41,463 nucleotides of DNA. Source: Frankiales bacterium. GTDB taxonomy: Bacteria > Actinomycetota > Actinomycetes > Mycobacteriales > SCTD01. Position numbers and translations under genes: made by a program. The first letter of the stretch is position 1; each line of letters opens with the position of its first letter. Below the pieces are notes generated by a model. It made no database searches and was not told where the DNA came from. It saw nothing but the letters and a program-made list of their open reading frames with translations. The stretch is from positions 1 through 41,463 of the forward strand of contig JAOPWV010000075.1 in assembly GCA_025965475.1 (NCBI GenBank), written 5' to 3'. Below are positions 25,962 through 36,354 of the stretch, piece by piece.

Positions 25962-26944
25962 GAGCTCCTCCTCGGGTCGAAGGTCGAGACCCGGCTGAGT
26001 TCCTCGAACAGCTCCCGTTCACGCGGTTCGAGCGTGCGCGGGACCAGGATCCGGACCTCGGCGTACAGGTCGCCTGGCTTCCCGCGCGCGTTCGGCATGC
26101 CCTGCCCGCGCAGCCGGAGTCGCCGGCCGCTCGAGGAGCCGGGCGGTACCTGGACCTTGGTCTCGCCGCCGGGTGTGTCCAACGGGACCGTCGCACCGAG
26201 CGCGGCCTCCCACGGCGCGACCGGCAGGTCCACGTAGATGTCGCGCCCGACCAGCCGGTACCGGCGATGCGGCGCGATCCGGATCACCAGGTACAGGTCG
26301 CCGGCCGCCCCGCCCCCGCCGCCCCGTCCGCCCTCGCCCGCGAGCCGGATGCGCTGGCCGTCCGTGACACCGCGCGGGATGTCGACCTCGAAGCTGCGCT
26401 CGCCTCCGGGGCCGGGCAGGGTGATGCGGCGGTGCCCCCCGCTGTATGCCTCCTCGACCGAGAGCGTGAGCTCGGCCTCCTGGTCGGCCCCGGGCATGGG
26501 GCCGTAACCGCCGCGGCCACGACCGCCGAACATCCCGCCGAACAACTCCTCGAGGTCGATGCCGCCGAGGTCCTCCTCGGTGTACACGTTGCCCCCTGCA
26601 CCACCACCTGCACCACCTGCACTGCCGCCGAACGGATCGCCCGGACGCCCACCCCGCCCGGCCCGGGAGCCCCGCCCGGTGCGTGCCCCGCCTCGGGGGG
26701 CGGCCCGCTCGTACCCCTCGGGGATCGAGCGGAAGTCCGGGCCGAACCGGTCGTAGCGCGAGCGCTGGTCCGGGTCCTTCAGCACGTGGTACGCCTCGTT
26801 GACCTCCTTGAAGCGGTCCTCCGCGTCAGGCGCCTTGTTGATGTCCGGGTGGCTGGTCCTGGCGAGCTTGCGGTACGCCGCCTGGAGTTCGTCGGAGGAC
26901 GCGTTCCGCGAGACCCCGAGTACGTCGTAGTAGTCGCGCGCCAC
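25958..26944 (-). CDS. DnaJ/CbpA-type co-chaperone (type II, no zinc finger)
   Basis: The 328-residue protein starts at GTG 26944. An N-terminal J-domain with HPD (residues 32-34) precedes a Gly/Arg-rich region (about 75-150) and two C-terminal substrate-binding domains (about 155-320). The CxxCxGxG zinc-finger repeats of classical DnaJ are absent, making it a CbpA-like type II protein. It stimulates the DnaK ATPase and delivers clients. It is followed immediately by the CbpM-like modulator. Most actinobacteria also carry a zinc-finger DnaJ elsewhere, so this may be an accessory copy. It follows grpE by 6 bases. Confidence 0.93.
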   Translation of the reverse strand: MARDYYDVLGVSRNASSDELQAAYRKLARTSHPDINKAPDAEDRFKEVNEAYHVLKDPDQRSRYDRFGPDFRSIPEGYERAAPRGGARTGRGSRAGRGGRPGDPFGGSAGGAGGGAGGNVYTEEDLGGIDLEELFGGMFGGRGRGGYGPMPGADQEAELTLSVEEAYSGGHRRITLPGPGGERSFEVDIPRGVTDGQRIRLAGEGGRGGGGGAAGDLYLVIRIAPHRRYRLVGRDIYVDLPVAPWEAALGATVPLDTPGGETKVQVPPGSSSGRRLRLRGQGMPNARGKPGDLYAEVRILVPRTLEPRERELFEELSRVSTFDPRRSS

Positions 26945-26950
26945 GACCGG

Positions 26951-27496
26951 TCACTCCGGCTGACGGGCTACGGCCACGGCGGACGGACGCAGTTGGCGGT
27001 CCTGCTGCCCGTAGCCCGGGCGCAGGACGGACACCACGGTGCCCGGCTCCGCGTCGGGCGCGTCCACCACGCTCAGCACCTCGTGCCTGGCCGGGTCGAA
27101 GGGAACTCCCACGTCGTCCTGCCGTGGATAGCCGAGCCGCTCGAGCACCCCGACCGCCTGGTCGCGGACCGCCCGGATCCCCGTGACGACCGCGGCCGGA
27201 TCGGCGTCGGAGTGGGTCAGCGCGAGTTCCAGGTTGTCCAGCACCGGAAGCCATTGCGACGCGACGCGGCTCCGCTCGCTGCCGCGCTCCCGGTCGAGCT
27301 CTCGGGCATACCGCTTGCGCAGGTTGTCGAGGTCGGCGAGGGCCCGCTTGAGCTGGTCCTGGAGCGTGGCCAGGGCGGACTCGGGCTCCTCCTGCGCTTC
27401 GCCGCTGGGGGGCGCGGGTCCGCCGCCGTGCTCGGCAGCCTCGTCCGTGGCGGCCGAGGGGCCGGGTTCGGGCTGCTGGTGACCGGTGGTCGTCAT
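26951..27496 (-). CDS. grpE: Nucleotide exchange factor GrpE
   Basis: The 181-residue protein starts at ATG 27496, one base after the dnaK stop. A disordered acidic N terminus (about 40 residues) is followed by a long helix (LATLQDQLKRALADLDNLRKR), the dimerisation stalk and the C-terminal beta domain with VPFDPARHEVLSVV and VLRPGYG. It releases ADP from DnaK. The C terminus is somewhat abbreviated after RPSAVAVAR but within family range. Confidence 0.93.
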   Translation of the reverse strand: MTTTGHQQPEPGPSAATDEAAEHGGGPAPPSGEAQEEPESALATLQDQLKRALADLDNLRKRYARELDRERGSERSRVASQWLPVLDNLELALTHSDADPAAVVTGIRAVRDQAVGVLERLGYPRQDDVGVPFDPARHEVLSVVDAPDAEPGTVVSVLRPGYGQQDRQLRPSAVAVARQPE

Positions 27497-27497
27497 G

Positions 27498-29396
<1,899 letters not shown>

Positions 29397-29474
29397 GGAG
29401 CTTCCGTCCTTCGCGCGTGTCCTTCGCCTGTCCGCCGGTGGGCGGTGTGGTCACCAGGTGGTGTGTGTCGTCCG

Positions 29475-29960
29475 TCAACCCCCGGTCGGGCCGGTGGACG
29501 ACGCGGTCGTCTTCTCCAGCGCGGACTCGATCCAGCGCAACAGCTGGTCGGGCGGGACCGCCCCGATCTGCCTGGACACCTCGCGGCCGTGGTCGAGCAC
29601 GAGCAGCGTCGGGATCGACTGCGCACCGAAGCGGGCCGCGACACCGGGCGCCTTGTCCACGTCGACCTTGACCGCCTTGAGCCGGCCGGCCAGTTCCTTC
29701 GCCGCGCGTTCCACGCCCGGCGCCACCATCCGGCACGGCCCGCACCAGGTGGCCCAGAGGTCCACCAGCACCGGCACGTCGGCCGCCCCGGCGACGACGT
29801 CGAAGTCGTCGTCGCCCGCGTCGGTCAGCCACGGCAGCGGGGTCTGGCAGGACCCGCAGCGCGGGATCCCTTCCGCGGCAACCGGGACGCGGTTGCGTCT
29901 GCCACAGTTCAGGCAGGCGACGACCGACGAACGCTGGACCGATGTCGCCGATGTCGTCAC
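29475..29960 (-). CDS. trxC: Thioredoxin 2 (zinc-ribbon thioredoxin)
   Basis: The 161-residue protein starts at GTG 29960 with AGGAGG six bases upstream. An N-terminal zinc ribbon with CLNC (Cys16, Cys19) and CGSC (Cys35, Cys38) precedes a thioredoxin fold with active site WCGPC (Cys73, Cys76) and cis-proline SIPT. This two-part layout is that of TrxC/Trx2, an oxidative-stress-induced disulfide reductase whose zinc ribbon responds to oxidation. It heads the stress run 78 bases ahead of dnaK. The 172 bases upstream (29961-30132) contain no promoter that I can assign with confidence, although they probably hold one. Confidence 0.93.
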   Translation of the reverse strand: MTTSATSVQRSSVVACLNCGRRNRVPVAAEGIPRCGSCQTPLPWLTDAGDDDFDVVAGAADVPVLVDLWATWCGPCRMVAPGVERAAKELAGRLKAVKVDVDKAPGVAARFGAQSIPTLLVLDHGREVSRQIGAVPPDQLLRWIESALEKTTASSTGPTGG

Positions 29961-30132
29961 GACGTCCTCCTACGCAGGGGGCAGCGAGGAAGCGCACCGG
30001 AAGGGGGCAGGAACCAGCCGCCGGGCGCATCTCAGGGACGCGCTGATCGGGCTTCGCTGCCGAACCCGTCGGGTCGCTACCCGGGGTCACCTGAGGCAAA
30101 CAGCGTTGGCCCGGAGCGCGGGCGGCCCCCGG

Positions 30133-30915
30133 TCAGCCGCGCGAAACCCCCTGCGATTGCTCACGAGTCACCGGTCGCGTGACCGGTCGCAGCATCGCGG
30201 GATGCAGCAGGGTGGCCGGCCCCCTGCGGTACAGCGCCGCCGGCCGCCCGCCCTCCGGTCCGACGGGTGCGGGCTTGCCGACGGGGACGAGGAACCCCGG
30301 TGTGCCGGTGACCTTGCGGTGGAAGTTGCGGGGGTCCAGTGGCACGCCCCACACTGCTTCGTAGACCTTGCGGAGCTCCCCGACGGTGAACGCGTCGTCG
30401 CAGAACGCGGCGGCCAGCGGGGTGTACTCGAGCTTCGCGCGGGCCCGCTCGACACCGGCCGCGAGGACGCGGGCATGGTCGAAGGCCAGCCGGTCGCCGT
30501 CCACGTCGTCCACGGGCACCCACGAGACGGACCTCGCACCGGCCGCCGGCAGCGGGGCCGGCAGGTCGGGCGCGAACACCAGGTAGGCCACGGACACGAC
30601 GCGCATCCGGGGGTCGCGGTGCGGGTCACCGAAGGCGCCGAGCTGCTCGACGTACGCCGCATCCCGCCGGATGCCCGTCTCCTGCTCGAGACGTCGTACG
30701 GCGGCGGCGTCGAGGTCCTCACCCTCCTGGACGAACCCGCCAGGGAGCGCGCCGAAACCGCGGAACGGGTGGGTGTCCCGCTCGACCATCAGGACCGAGA
30801 ACCGGTCCTCACGGACCGTGAGCAGGACCATGTCGACCGTGACCCCGAACGGCGGGAACGCCCGCGGGTCGTAGTCGCCGAGCCAGTCCTGCTCGGCGTC
30901 CGGTGGACCGGTCAC
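30133..30915 (-). CDS. nrtR: NrtR-type Nudix regulator of NAD metabolism
   Basis: GTG 30915 overlaps the pncA stop (GTGA) and gives 260 residues. A Nudix-fold domain (about 24-160) is followed by a winged helix-like C terminus containing FTVGELRKVYEAVWG and RNFHRKVTGTPGF, the layout of NrtR repressors. The Nudix box (residues 60-82) keeps Gly60, Glu66, Arg74, Glu79 and Gly81, but two catalytic glutamates are changed: Arg75 and Gln78. It should therefore bind rather than hydrolyse ADP-ribose-like ligands, the known logic of NrtR, which represses NAD salvage genes and releases DNA on binding ADP-ribose. Co-transcription with pncB and pncA fits autoregulation. The C-terminal tail (about 235-260) is not conserved. 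Confidence 0.85.
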   Translation of the reverse strand: MTGPPDAEQDWLGDYDPRAFPPFGVTVDMVLLTVREDRFSVLMVERDTHPFRGFGALPGGFVQEGEDLDAAAVRRLEQETGIRRDAAYVEQLGAFGDPHRDPRMRVVSVAYLVFAPDLPAPLPAAGARSVSWVPVDDVDGDRLAFDHARVLAAGVERARAKLEYTPLAAAFCDDAFTVGELRKVYEAVWGVPLDPRNFHRKVTGTPGFLVPVGKPAPVGPEGGRPAALYRRGPATLLHPAMLRPVTRPVTREQSQGVSRG

Positions 30916-31454
30916 GGCACCAGTTCGGCCCCGGCCTCCGCCATCTGGGCGAGGGCCGCCTGGGTCGTCCCGGGCGCCACGCCGGCGCAGGCCTCGAGCA
31001 GGACGCGGACCGGCAGCCCCGCGGCGCGGGCGTCGAGGACGGACGCGCGCACGCAGTGGTCCGTCGCGATCCCGCACACGTCGAGTGCGTCCACGCCGCG
31101 CTCGCGCAACCAGTCCTCGAGCCGGGTTCCGCCGACAGTGCCCTGGAAGGCGCTGTACGCCGCCGCGTGCTCGCCCTTGCGGACCACCGCGTCGACCGCG
31201 TCCTCGGTCAGCGGCTCCTGCAGCCGGGACCCGGCAGTCCCGACCACGCAGTGCGCCGGCCACGTGGCGACGTAGTCGGGCTCGTTCGCGAAGTGGTCGC
31301 CCGGGTCGACATGCCAGTCGGCGCTGGCCACGACCACGTCGTACGACGGCAGCAGGCCGACGACCGTGCGGGCCACCTCACGGCCGCCCTGTACGGCGAG
31401 GGATCCGCCTTCGCAGAAGTCCTCCTGGACGTCGACGATCAACAGCGCGCGCAT
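30912..31454 (-). CDS. pncA: Nicotinamidase
   Basis: ATG 31454 overlaps the pncB stop (ATGA) and gives 180 residues. The isochorismatase-fold triad is visible: Asp8 in IVDVQEDF, Lys93 in VRKGEHAAAY and Cys134 in GIATDHCVRAS. Metal ligands Asp46, His48 and His54 lie in ADWHVDPGDHF. It hydrolyses nicotinamide to nicotinate, which the upstream gene product pncB then ribosylates. Together they form the Preiss-Handler salvage route to NAD. This is also the enzyme that activates pyrazinamide in mycobacteria. Confidence 0.95.
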   Translation of the reverse strand: MRALLIVDVQEDFCEGGSLAVQGGREVARTVVGLLPSYDVVVASADWHVDPGDHFANEPDYVATWPAHCVVGTAGSRLQEPLTEDAVDAVVRKGEHAAAYSAFQGTVGGTRLEDWLRERGVDALDVCGIATDHCVRASVLDARAAGLPVRVLLEACAGVAPGTTQAALAQMAEAGAELVP

Positions 31455-32704
31455 CAGTCCTCCTCCAGCACGGTACGCAGCTCGGGCTGGCCCTTGGCCA
31501 GCCTGCGGGCCCTGGCGGGGAGTTCGGCGAGCGAGGCCGCGCTGCGGCGCCGGGCGGCCTCGACGTCGCCGGGGCCCAGCGGTCCCTGGAGCATCCGGGC
31601 CTCGGGCGGGAAACCCTGCGGTGTCAGGCGCAGCAGCTCGCGGTCCGGCAGCCGGCCCGCCCACTTGCGCCCACCCGTCGTCGCCTTGCCCAGGGAGGTC
31701 TTGGCCACCGCGCGCATGCGCGCGTCCGGGGCGTCGCTCTCGGCGATCGCCACCAGCTTGTAGACGAACCCGACCGTCGGCGCCCCCGAACCGGTGACGA
31801 CGGATGTCCCGACGCCGTAGCCGTCGGCGGGCGTGGCGGCCAGCGCGGCGATCGAGAACTCGTCCAGGTCCCCGGTCACGACCACCCGCGTGTTCTTCGC
31901 GCCGAGCTCGTCGAGAAGGGCACGCGCCCGGCGCGTCTCCTCGGCGAGGTCGCCGGAGTCCAGCCGGATCGCGCCGAGCTCCGGGCCCGCGACCTCGATG
32001 GCGTTGCGGATGCCCTGCTCGGTGTCGTAGGTGTCCACGAGCAACGTCGTGCCCAGACCCTGCGTGGCGATCTGCGCCCGGAAGGCGGCCTTCTCGTCGT
32101 CGGCCGCCAGGGTGAACGCATGGGCGCTCGTCCCCGCGGTCTCGATGCCGTACCGGCGACCCGCCTCGAGGTTGCTGGTCTTCGCGAACCCGGCGATGAC
32201 GGCGGCGCGGGCCGCCGCGACCGCCGCCTGCTCCGACGTGCGGCGGCTGCCCATCTCGATGAGCGACCGTCCCTGCGCGGCGACCACCATGCGGGCCGCC
32301 GCCGAGGCGACCGCGCTGTCGTGGTTGAGGACCGAGAGCACGAGGGTCTCGAGCAGCAGCCCCTCGCCGAAGCAGCTCTCCACGGTCAGCACCGGGGAGC
32401 CGGGGAAGAACGTCTCGCCCTCCGCGTACGCCGTGATGTCCGCGCCCAGCCGCCGCTCCGCGAGCCAGTCGCGGGTCTGCGCCCCGACGACGTCCCGGAC
32501 CGCGTCGAGCTCCTCGGGGCCGAAGGTGAAGTCCTCGAGCAGGGCGTGCAACCGGCCCTGCCCCGCGACCACGCCGTACCGCCGGCCCTCGGGCAGCCGG
32601 CGCGCGAAGACCTCGAACACCGCACGCCGCCCGGCCAGCCCGGCATGCAGCGCCGACTCCAGCATGGTCAGCTCGTAGCGGTCGGTGAGCAGCGCGGAGG
32701 ACAT
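31454..32704 (-). CDS. pncB: Nicotinate phosphoribosyltransferase
   Basis: ATG 32704, with AAGGAGAGG upstream, gives 416 residues. Family features include SALLTDRYELTML at the N terminus, SVLNHDSAVASAAARM, the MGSRRTSE motif, FAKTSNLEAGRRYGI and IRLDSGDLAEETR, which form the phosphoribosyl- and nicotinate-binding pockets. It converts nicotinate and PRPP to nicotinate mononucleotide, with ATP coupling. It is first in the pncB-pncA-nrtR operon, divergent from the DNA glycosylase gene across 55 bases. Confidence 0.95.
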   Translation of the reverse strand: MSSALLTDRYELTMLESALHAGLAGRRAVFEVFARRLPEGRRYGVVAGQGRLHALLEDFTFGPEELDAVRDVVGAQTRDWLAERRLGADITAYAEGETFFPGSPVLTVESCFGEGLLLETLVLSVLNHDSAVASAAARMVVAAQGRSLIEMGSRRTSEQAAVAAARAAVIAGFAKTSNLEAGRRYGIETAGTSAHAFTLAADDEKAAFRAQIATQGLGTTLLVDTYDTEQGIRNAIEVAGPELGAIRLDSGDLAEETRRARALLDELGAKNTRVVVTGDLDEFSIAALAATPADGYGVGTSVVTGSGAPTVGFVYKLVAIAESDAPDARMRAVAKTSLGKATTGGRKWAGRLPDRELLRLTPQGFPPEARMLQGPLGPGDVEAARRRSAASLAELPARARRLAKGQPELRTVLEED

Positions 32705-32738
32705 GCCTCTCCTTATCGTCCGCTCGACGCTAACAGGG

Positions 32739-32750
32739 GTCACAGGTCAC
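32739..32750. promoter_or_regulatory. GTCAC direct repeat in the pncB/fpg divergent region
   Basis: GTCACAG followed directly by GTCAC gives two GTCAC units 7 bases apart in the 55-base region between the divergent pncB and glycosylase genes. It could be an operator for NrtR or another factor, but it is not the inverted repeat expected for NrtR. Confidence 0.25.
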
Positions 32751-32759
32751 ACTGGCGCC

Positions 32760-33620
32760 ATGCCGGAACTCCCCGAGGTCGAGGCCCTCGTGACCTTCCT
32801 GCGCGAGCGCGCCATCGGGCGCGTGGTCGCGCGGGTGGATGTCGCCGGGATCGAGGTGCTCAAGACGTACGACCCGCCGGCGACCGCACTCGCCGGCCTC
32901 GAGATCACCGACGTCGCCCGGCACGGCAAGTTCCTCGACCTCGACGTGTCGGGCCTGCACCTCGTGACCCATCTGGCCCGCGCCGGCTGGCTGCGCTGGA
33001 ACGACGCGCTGCCCACGGCGCCGCCGCGCCCCGGCAAGGGACCGCTCGGCCTGCGGGTCCATCTGGACGACGGCAGCGGCTTCGACCTCACCGAGATGGG
33101 CACCCGCAAGCGGCTGGCCGTCTACGTGGTGAAGGACCCGGAGACGGTGCCGGGGATCGCCCGGCTGGGCATCGATCCGCTGTCCCCGGAGTTCACGGCG
33201 GAAGCACTCGGCGCGCTGCTCGCGGGCGTGCGCGCGCAGGTGAAGGGGGTGCTCACCGACCAGTCGCGGATCGCCGGCCTGGGCAACGCCTACAGCGACG
33301 AGGTGCTGTGGGAGGTCGGGCTGTCGCCCTTCAAGCCGGCCGCCAACCTTGCGCCGGCCGACGTCGGGCGGTTGCACGCGGCCATCGTCGGCACGCTGCG
33401 CAGCGCCGTCGCACGGGCCAGCGGGCTGGCGGCGAAGGACCTCAAGTCGGAGAAGAAGAGCGGGTTGAACGTGCACGGCCGCACCGGCCTGCCGTGCCCC
33501 CGCTGCGGAGACACGGTGCGCGAGGTGTCTTTCGCCGACACGTCGCTGCAGTACTGCCCGACCTGCCAGACCGGGGGTCAGCCGCTCGCGGACCGGCGGC
33601 TGTCCCGGCTGCTCAAGTGA
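32760..33620 (+). CDS. Fpg/Nei family DNA glycosylase
   Basis: The 286-residue protein starts MPELPEVEAL at ATG 32760; Pro2 and Glu3 are the catalytic residues exposed after Met removal. Lys57 in RHGKFLDL is the conserved beta-clamp lysine. The helix-two-turn-helix with DQSRIAGLGNAY and a C-terminal zinc finger (CPRC, then CPTC) complete the fold. It excises oxidised bases and nicks the strand by beta,delta-elimination. Substrate choice (8-oxoguanine versus oxidised pyrimidines) cannot be read; the KKSGLNVHGRTGLPCPRC segment is of the actinobacterial Fpg-like group. A CACACT hexamer ends six bases before the ATG and no ribosome binding site is seen, so the message may be leaderless. Confidence 0.94.
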   Translation: MPELPEVEALVTFLRERAIGRVVARVDVAGIEVLKTYDPPATALAGLEITDVARHGKFLDLDVSGLHLVTHLARAGWLRWNDALPTAPPRPGKGPLGLRVHLDDGSGFDLTEMGTRKRLAVYVVKDPETVPGIARLGIDPLSPEFTAEALGALLAGVRAQVKGVLTDQSRIAGLGNAYSDEVLWEVGLSPFKPAANLAPADVGRLHAAIVGTLRSAVARASGLAAKDLKSEKKSGLNVHGRTGLPCPRCGDTVREVSFADTSLQYCPTCQTGGQPLADRRLSRLLK

Positions 33621-33675
33621 GCTCGCGGGGCAGGGTTCCCGCGGACCCGCCGTACGGCAGTGGAATGCTCGTGGG

Positions 33676-33987
33676 GTGAACCCCGAACAGGTCCCCACGG
33701 TCGCTCCCGGCGAGGTCGGCGAGGACTTCCTGCTCGACGTCCGCGAGGACGACGAGTGGGCGGCCGGGCACGCACCGGGAGCCGTGCACGTACCGCTGCA
33801 CGATCTGCCCGCCCGCCTCGACGCGGTGCCCGCCGGCACGCGCGTGGCAGTGGTCTGCAGAGTCGGCGGCCGGTCGGCGCAGGCGACGATGTGGTTGCGT
33901 CAGCAGGGCTACGACGCGCACAACGTGGCCGGCGGAATGTACGGCTGGCAGGCGGCCGGACTGCCGGTCGAGGGCCGCGTTCTGTAG
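33676..33987 (+). CDS. Single-domain rhodanese
   Basis: The 103-residue protein starts at GTG 33676. One rhodanese domain spans the protein, with LLDVREDDEWAAGHAPGA, the active-site loop VVCRVGGRS (Cys61) and the closing GGMYGW. It would carry sulfur as a persulfide on Cys61, for example in sulfur trafficking or thiosulfate/cyanide handling. The active-site loop CRVGGR is slightly unusual compared with the common CRSGxR. It is cytosolic. The start has no ribosome binding site, but an AATGCT hexamer ends six bases upstream. Confidence 0.92.
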   Translation: MNPEQVPTVAPGEVGEDFLLDVREDDEWAAGHAPGAVHVPLHDLPARLDAVPAGTRVAVVCRVGGRSAQATMWLRQQGYDAHNVAGGMYGWQAAGLPVEGRVL

Positions 33988-34060
33988 CGGCTGATCCGAC
34001 GCGCTGCGGCGACCTCGCCGAATCCCGTCGGAAGCGTGCGGAACCAGGCAGGATGGAGCC

Positions 34061-34864
34061 GTGCTTCCCGTCCAGGTGGTCGCCCACCGCGGCTCGTCGG
34101 CAGCCCACGCGGAGCACACGCTGGCCGCCTACGAGCTCGCGCTCGAGGAAGGCGCCGATGCTCTCGAGTGCGACGTCCGGCTGACCCGCGACGGCGTCCT
34201 CGTCTGCGTCCACGACCGCAAGGTCGACCGGACCTCCGACGGCCGCGGGGTGGTCTCCGCGCTCGAGCTCGCCGAGCTCGCCGAGCTGGACTTCGCATCG
34301 TGGAAGCAGCGCCGGGACGACGCCGCGTTGCGCGCCTCGTGGGAGGAGGTGGACCGCGACCGGTCGCGCGTCCTGACGCTCGAGCGGCTCGTCATGCTGG
34401 CCCTCGACCACGAGCGGCCGGTGCAGCTCCACGTCGAGACGAAGCACCCCACCCGGTACGGCGGGTTGGTGGAGCGGGCCCTCGTCGACCTGCTGGTGAG
34501 GTACGGCCTCGCCACGCCGCCGTCGCGGGCCGGGTCGCGGGTGACGGTGATGAGCTTCGCGCCGACGTCGCTGCGCCGGATCCACACGATGGCGCCGGCG
34601 ATCCCGACCGTCCTGCTGATGGAGCGGGTCCCCGTGCGCTACCGCGACGGCAGCCTGCCGAGCCGGGTGCAGCTGGCCGGCCCGTCGCTGGAGCTGCTGA
34701 AGGCGAACCCGGCCTACGTACGGCGCGCGCACGACCAGGGCCACCGGGTCCACGTGTGGACCGTCGACGAGCCGGCGGACATCGAGTACGTCCTGTCGCT
34801 GGGCGTCGATGCGGTCATCAGCAACCTCCCGGACCGGGTCCTGGCCCAGCTCGGGCGCGTCTGA
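34061..34864 (+). CDS. Glycerophosphodiester phosphodiesterase
   Basis: The 267-residue protein starts at GTG 34061. The GDPD barrel shows HRG (His9, Arg10), Glu36 and Asp38 in ALECDVR, the catalytic His51 in VCVHDRKVDRTSDGRG, a substrate-region LHVETK and the C-terminal VHVWTVDEP. It cleaves glycerophosphodiesters to glycerol-3-phosphate and an alcohol during phospholipid turnover. No signal peptide is present, so it acts in the cytosol. It stands alone on plus between the rhodanese and the ATP-binding protein genes. Confidence 0.93.
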   Translation: MLPVQVVAHRGSSAAHAEHTLAAYELALEEGADALECDVRLTRDGVLVCVHDRKVDRTSDGRGVVSALELAELAELDFASWKQRRDDAALRASWEEVDRDRSRVLTLERLVMLALDHERPVQLHVETKHPTRYGGLVERALVDLLVRYGLATPPSRAGSRVTVMSFAPTSLRRIHTMAPAIPTVLLMERVPVRYRDGSLPSRVQLAGPSLELLKANPAYVRRAHDQGHRVHVWTVDEPADIEYVLSLGVDAVISNLPDRVLAQLGRV

Positions 34865-34982
34865 CGTCTCGTGACGGCACTGCCCGGTACCGCCCGGTTA
34901 CTGCGGCCGTAGGACTGGGCACACTGGGAGGCGGACAACTGTCGCGGCCGCACGGGTCGCCCCGGACCGGGGAGGTGAGCGC

Positions 34983-35438
34983 GTGAGCAACATGCTGGTC
35001 CCACACGCTCCCCCGAGTGCCGGGATCGCCCGTCGTCGGTGCACCGACGAGCTGCGCGCCCGTGGCTTCTCCGGCCGCCTCGTCGACGACGCCGCGCTGG
35101 TGATGTCCGAGCTCGTGGGCAATGCCATCCGGCACGGCGTGCCGCTCCCCGTGGGCGGCATCCGCGTCGTCTGGGAGGTGCACGGCGCGGTGCTCCGGCT
35201 CGAGGTGCACGACGGCGGCACCGGCCCCCAGCGTCAGGCGTCCGCGGCGTGGCCTGGCGGCGGCTCGACCGACGCCGAGCACGGCCGCGGCCTCGGCATC
35301 GTCGCCATGCTCACCGACGTGTGGGGCACTTCCTTCGACGGCGACTGCGCGATCGTGTGGGCCGAGCTCCCGCTGCGGCGCAGCCCCGGCGCCGAGGGCG
35401 AGCTCGAAGGGCAGTGGGACATCCGCCAGGAGGCGTGA
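34983..35438 (+). CDS. Anti-sigma-factor-type ATP-binding protein (HATPase_c_2)
   Basis: The 151-residue protein starts at GTG 34983 behind GGGGAGG. It is a GHKL ATPase of the RsbW/SpoIIAB group: N-box ELVGNAIRHG (Glu43, Asn47), VHDGG (Asp77) and G-box HGRGLGIV (about 100-107). There is no second domain. Such stand-alone proteins, abundant in streptomycetes and relatives, act as serine kinases or anti-sigma factors against STAS partners. No partner sigma factor or antagonist gene is adjacent, so the target is unknown. Confidence 0.9.
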   Translation: MSNMLVPHAPPSAGIARRRCTDELRARGFSGRLVDDAALVMSELVGNAIRHGVPLPVGGIRVVWEVHGAVLRLEVHDGGTGPQRQASAAWPGGGSTDAEHGRGLGIVAMLTDVWGTSFDGDCAIVWAELPLRRSPGAEGELEGQWDIRQEA

Positions 35439-35553
35439 GCCCACCGGCTGCAACGGCCGGCACTAGGGTCGTCCGGGTCCGACGAACCCGGGAGTCCAGA
35501 TCAGCAGCCGTCGCAAGAGCCGTCCCCGTCCCGCCGACCGCGAGGACCGCCGG

Positions 35554-36354
35554 TTGGTGTCCCGCCCCTTCGCGGGACGTGTCGACGAGACCGACTGGGT
35601 CGCGCTGCGCGAGGTGGTCCCGGCGGCCACCGCGCCTCTCACGCTGCGCGACGACCCGGCCCGCAAGGTCACGCTCTCGACGGTGCTGCCACTGGCCTGG
35701 CCCGCGCTGGTGCGCGCCGGCGGCGAGGTGCTCCTCGGCCTGCAGGTCGGCACCCGGTCCGGCGACGTCAGCCGGGACCTCGCCGCCGCCCTCGAGCAGG
35801 CGCTGGTGACCGAGCCGGGCAACCCGGTCCAGCTGGTCGGCCTGCCCGGACCTGGTCCGCGGCTGCAGGACCTGCTCACCGACGACCCGATCCAGGTCAC
35901 CGTGCACCCGGGGTTCGACTACTGGGTGGAGGGGGCCGGCGAGCTCGAGGGGGAGGTCGCCGAGTCCCTGGAAGTCGCGAACGCGAGCGTCGTCCCCACG
36001 GTCCGGCTGGCCTCGGTGACCTCGGCGTACTGGTGCCGGATGCACGAGCGCAGCCACCTGCGCTGGGTGCTGCCGGACGACGAGGAGCCGCTTCTCGACG
36101 CGCTCGCGCGGCTGTCCGCCGTCCGCGGCCTCGAGATCGGGCCGGACACGCGGTACGTCGGCTCGTTCCGCGCCCACGGCCTGCTCGTCCCGGTCTGGGA
36201 TCTGCCGCGCGACCTGGACGCGGCCGCGCTGGAGGAACCGGTCGCCGCCCTGCGGGCCCGGCTCGACGAGGAGCTCGCCTCCCCGCGCCCCCTGAGCACG
36301 GACGAGCGGCGGGCCCGCGCCGAGCTGATGAGCCGGCAGCTCACCCTGCGCTAG
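35554..36354 (+). CDS. DUF5926 family protein
   Basis: From TTG 35554 (GAGGA upstream) the protein is 266 residues, cytosolic and without helices. It matches the actinobacterial DUF5926 pattern: [25 protein letters not shown], the [10 protein letters not shown] strand and EARAEL-like C-terminal helices. The family is sometimes mislabelled as SecA-like because some members carry an N-terminal SEC-C zinc motif; that motif is absent here. The frame is open further upstream, and an ATC at 35500 with GGGAG five to seven bases ahead would add a basic SSRRKSRPRP segment typical of relatives. The function is unknown. Confidence 0.82.
   Translation: MVSRPFAGRVDETDWVALREVVPAATAPLTLRDDPARKVTLSTVLPLAWPALVRAGGEVLLGLQVGTRSGDVSRDLAAALEQALVTEPGNPVQLVGLPGPGPRLQDLLTDDPIQVTVHPGFDYWVEGAGELEGEVAESLEVANASVVPTVRLASVTSAYWCRMHERSHLRWVLPDDEEPLLDALARLSAVRGLEIGPDTRYVGSFRAHGLLVPVWDLPRDLDAAALEEPVAALRARLDEELASPRPLSTDERRARAELMSRQLTLR

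Noticed and set aside
29397-30132. HspR (HAIR) or HrcA (CIRCE) operators upstream of dnaK or trxC
   Set aside because: Neither CTTGAGT-N7-ACTCAAG nor the CIRCE inverted repeat is seen, so control by these repressors cannot be claimed.
32705-32759. NrtR operator between pncB and the glycosylase gene
   Set aside because: Only a GTCAC direct repeat is visible and no inverted repeat of the expected size, so an operator call is not supported.
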